From Neisseriaceae bacterium (GTDB lineage: Bacteria > Pseudomonadota > Gammaproteobacteria > Burkholderiales > Neisseriaceae): a DNA stretch of 8,185 nt. Position 1 is the stretch's first letter. Each line of letters starts with the position of its first letter. The stretch is taken from the NCBI GenBank assembly GCA_030151665.1, contig JASLDB010000158.1, positions 1-8,185 on the forward strand, read 5' to 3'. The translations under genes and the position numbers were made by a program. Below are positions 6,910-8,185 of the stretch, piece by piece. The notes below the pieces were generated by a model. The model did no database searches. It had not been told where the DNA came from and saw only the letters and a list, made by a program, of their open reading frames with translations.

Positions 6910-6964
6910 GGCACAAAGCTTGTTTACACAGAATAAATGAATCAAGCTTGCCGTTTTTATTTTT
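6910..6964 (+). terminator. Terminator-like hairpin within the rne leader (possible attenuator)
   Basis: The main stem is AAGCTTG (6916-6922) with CAAGCTT (6943-6949). It extends outward, past a three-base ACA bulge, with GGC (6910-6912) and GCC (6950-6952). It extends inward with TTTA (6923-6926) and TAAA (6934-6937), leaving a five-base bulge TGAAT. That gives about 14 pairs. One base later comes a T-tract, TTTTTATTTTT (6954-6964). The layout resembles a factor-independent terminator, but the stem is AT-rich and bulged, so it may terminate only partly or simply be a leader hairpin. Confidence 0.4.
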
Positions 6965-6992
6965 CGCACCCTTATTTTTGGTGCACCGATCT

Positions 6993-7032
6993 TTTGACTT
7001 CCTTCTTTTGGAACGCCGAATAGGCTGTCAAA
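6993..7032 (+). other. Compact branched RNA fold in the rne leader
   Basis: The outer stem TTTGAC (6993-6998) pairs with GTCAAA (7027-7032). Inside it, with no gap, is a hairpin TTCC (6999-7002)/GGAA (7010-7013) with a pyrimidine-rich seven-base loop TTCTTTT. Next comes a short hairpin GCC (7015-7017)/GGC (7023-7025) with loop GAATA. Only single bases are left unpaired at the junction. The pairing is seen directly; that it forms in RNA or has a role is inference. Confidence 0.45.
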
Positions 7033-7040
7033 TACTAATC

Positions 7041-7065
7041 GCAATGCCATGAGTGCATAGCGAGG
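7041..7065 (+). promoter_or_regulatory. Hairpin abutting the rne ribosome binding site
   Basis: GCAATGC (7041-7047) and GCATAGC (7055-7061) pair with one A-A mismatch around a seven-base loop. The hairpin ends at the base immediately before the Shine-Dalgarno GAGG (7062-7065), which lies five bases from the rne ATG. The ribosome binding site itself stays unpaired in this fold, so the hairpin could keep it open or influence ribosome access. Confidence 0.4.
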
Positions 7066-7070
7066 TTTTC

Positions 7071-8185
7071 ATGAAAAGAATGTTATTTAATGCTACTCAA
7101 GCTGAAGAGTTACGAGTAGCCATTGTCGATGGTCAAAATCTCATGAATTTGGACATCGAAACCTTAGGTAAAGAACAACGTAAAGGCAGTATTTACAAAG
7201 GTGTTATTACCCGCATCGAGCCTTCATTGGAGGCTTGCTTTGTTGACTATGGCACAGATCGCCATGGTTTCTTACCTTTCAAAGAAATTTCACGCAGCTA
7301 TTTTCAAGGTTATGAAGGTGGTCGCGCTCGCATCCAAGATGTGATGAGCGAAGGCACAGAAGTGATTGTGCAAGTGGAAAAAGATGAGCGCGGTAACAAG
7401 GGCGCTGCTTTAACCACGTTTATCAGTCTGGCAGGTCGTTATTTGGTATTGATGCCCAATAACCCTCGTGGTGGTGGTGTATCTCGTCGCATTGAAGGCG
7501 AAGAGCGCCAAGAACTTAAAAATGCCATGTCTGAATTAAATGTCCCTAAAGGCATGAGCATGATTGCTCGTACTGCTGGTATTGGCCGCAGTGCTCAAGA
7601 CTTGGAGTGGGATTTAAGCTACCTATTGCAATTGTGGAATGCGGTAGAAACCGCCGCAGAAAACCGCAGTGCACCTTTCTTGATTTTACAAGAAAGTGCT
7701 TTGGTGATTCGTGCCATCCGCGATTATTTCAAAACCGATATTGGTGAGATCTTAATTGATACCCAAGACGTTTATGATGAAGTATCTCAATTCATGTCAT
7801 ATGTGATGCCTAACCAAGTTAGTCGCATTAAACGTTATGAAGACCATATTCCATTGTTTAGCCGTTTTCAAATTGAGCACCAAATTGAATCTGCATTCTC
7901 GCGTGAAGTGAGTTTGCCTTCTGGTGGTGCCATTGTGATCGATCACACCGAAGCTTTGGTGTCTATTGATGTGAACTCGGCTCGTTCAACCCGTGGTGCC
8001 GATATTGAAGAAACGGCATTGCGCACGAATACAGAAGCGGCAGAAGAAATTGCTCGTCAATTGCGTTTGCGTGACTTGGGCGGTTTGGTGGTGATTGACT
8101 TCATTGACATGGAAAATGCCAAAAACCAACGTGAAGTTGAGCAGACATTAAAAGATGCCTTGAAATATGACCGTGCCCGTGTCCA
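7071..8185 (+). CDS. rne: Ribonuclease E, N-terminal catalytic part (3' end cut by window edge)
   Basis: RNase E is the main endoribonuclease for mRNA decay and for rRNA and tRNA processing, and the scaffold of the degradosome. The frame opens at ATG 7071 with MKRMLFNATQAEELRVAIVDG, nearly the E. coli N-terminus, and stays open to the right edge (371 full codons). An S1 RNA-binding domain spans about 37-120 (GSIYKGVITRIEPSLEACFV). The RNase H-like region includes LMPNNPRGGGVSRRIEGEER (127-146) and the 5'-sensor region includes GMSMIARTAGIGRSAQDLEW (161-180). The DNase I-like catalytic domain contains VSIDVNSARSTRG, with D300 in place of E. coli D303, and VVIDFIDM, with D343 in place of D346. 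The 43-residue spacing of the two magnesium-binding aspartates is kept. The zinc-link cysteines and C-terminal scaffold, if present, lie outside the window. RNase G also shares this core, but the start MKRMLFNATQ and the neighbouring rluC point to rne. Confidence 0.97.
   Translation, partial: MKRMLFNATQAEELRVAIVDGQNLMNLDIETLGKEQRKGSIYKGVITRIEPSLEACFVDYGTDRHGFLPFKEISRSYFQGYEGGRARIQDVMSEGTEVIVQVEKDERGNKGAALTTFISLAGRYLVLMPNNPRGGGVSRRIEGEERQELKNAMSELNVPKGMSMIARTAGIGRSAQDLEWDLSYLLQLWNAVETAAENRSAPFLILQESALVIRAIRDYFKTDIGEILIDTQDVYDEVSQFMSYVMPNQVSRIKRYEDHIPLFSRFQIEHQIESAFSREVSLPSGGAIVIDHTEALVSIDVNSARSTRGADIEETALRTNTEAAEEIARQLRLRDLGGLVVIDFIDMENAKNQREVEQTLKDALKYDRARV

Larger units (their letters stand above)
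6817..7070 (+). promoter_or_regulatory. Structured 5' leader of rne (putative)
   Basis: About 250 bases before the rne ATG carry no plausible gene but many inverted repeats. These are CATGA-CTTG-TCATG (6849-6862), a weak GCAT/ATGC pair (6865-6878), the long bulged hairpin at 6910-6952, GCACC/GGTGC with a U-rich nine-base loop (6966-6984), a branched fold (6993-7032), and a hairpin against the ribosome binding site (7041-7061). U-rich unpaired stretches at 6954-6964, 6971-6979 and 7003-7009 are the kind of A/U-rich single-stranded RNA that RNase E favours. E. coli rne is known to be autoregulated through a 361-nucleotide leader with hairpins. That this leader works the same way is inference from position and structure only. 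The 5' limit depends on an unproven promoter. Confidence 0.55.

Noticed and set aside
6860..6912. Short direct repeats (ATGCAG twice, CTGGC twice)
   Set aside because: Five- and six-base repeats at irregular spacing are expected by chance in a region this long.
6921..6930. Possible DnaA box (TGTTTACACA)
   Set aside because: It has two mismatches to TTATNCACA, is single and isolated, and no origin features surround it.
6784..7050. Minus-strand open frame of 88 codons in the rluC-rne spacer
   Set aside because: Its composition is not protein-like (many Cys, Leu and Ser with no family pattern), it lacks a ribosome binding site, and it reads antisense through the structured rne leader.
6855..7052. 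Plus-strand open frame of 65 codons before rne
   Set aside because: It starts at a TTG without a ribosome binding site, spans several hairpins and shows no recognisable domain; most likely chance.

Overview
The window looks like ordinary chromosomal housekeeping DNA from a betaproteobacterium. It most resembles a member of the Neisseriaceae with moderate to low GC content (about 42-45% by eye). This rests on the MiaB, PyrD and ribosomal protein L17 sequences, which read very much like the Neisseria proteins as I remember them, and on the layout rne / rluC / HAD phosphatase / sppA. I saw no copy of the classical Neisseria DNA uptake sequence, and no mobile elements, CRISPR arrays, tRNAs or rRNAs.

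Left part, plus strand (1-2765). The window opens inside rplQ (ribosomal protein L17, first three codons missing), which is closed by a strong intrinsic terminator. Next comes a small exported protein of unknown function, followed 22 bases later by miaB, the radical-SAM tRNA methylthiotransferase; the two probably share a transcript. After the miaB terminator lies a two-helix membrane protein with a soluble C-terminal part, read from a TTG start. It ends at a hairpin with T-runs on both strands that separates it from the convergent genes to the right.

Middle part, minus strand (2821-6533). Read right to left, the genes are rluC (23S rRNA pseudouridine synthase), a HAD-family phosphatase overlapping it by 14 bases, sppA (membrane S49 peptidase) 30 bases further on, a terminator, and pyrD (quinone-linked dihydroorotate dehydrogenase). 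The first three form a compact operon; pyrD lies beyond the terminator and probably has its own promoter.

Right part (6534-8185). A 537-base divergent spacer separates rluC from rne (RNase E), which runs off the right edge after 371 codons. The spacer has no convincing gene but is rich in inverted repeats. These include a nested palindrome in its middle, a long bulged hairpin followed by a T-tract, a compact branched fold, and a small hairpin touching the rne ribosome binding site. I read it as a long structured 5' leader for rne, similar in concept to the autoregulatory leader of E. coli rne.

The shared theme is RNA and translation maintenance: ribosomal protein, tRNA modification, rRNA modification and RNA decay, plus one pyrimidine biosynthesis gene and one membrane-protein quality gene. 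I found no evidence for a new multi-gene system. The most interesting parts are the rne leader and the two uncharacterised envelope proteins.
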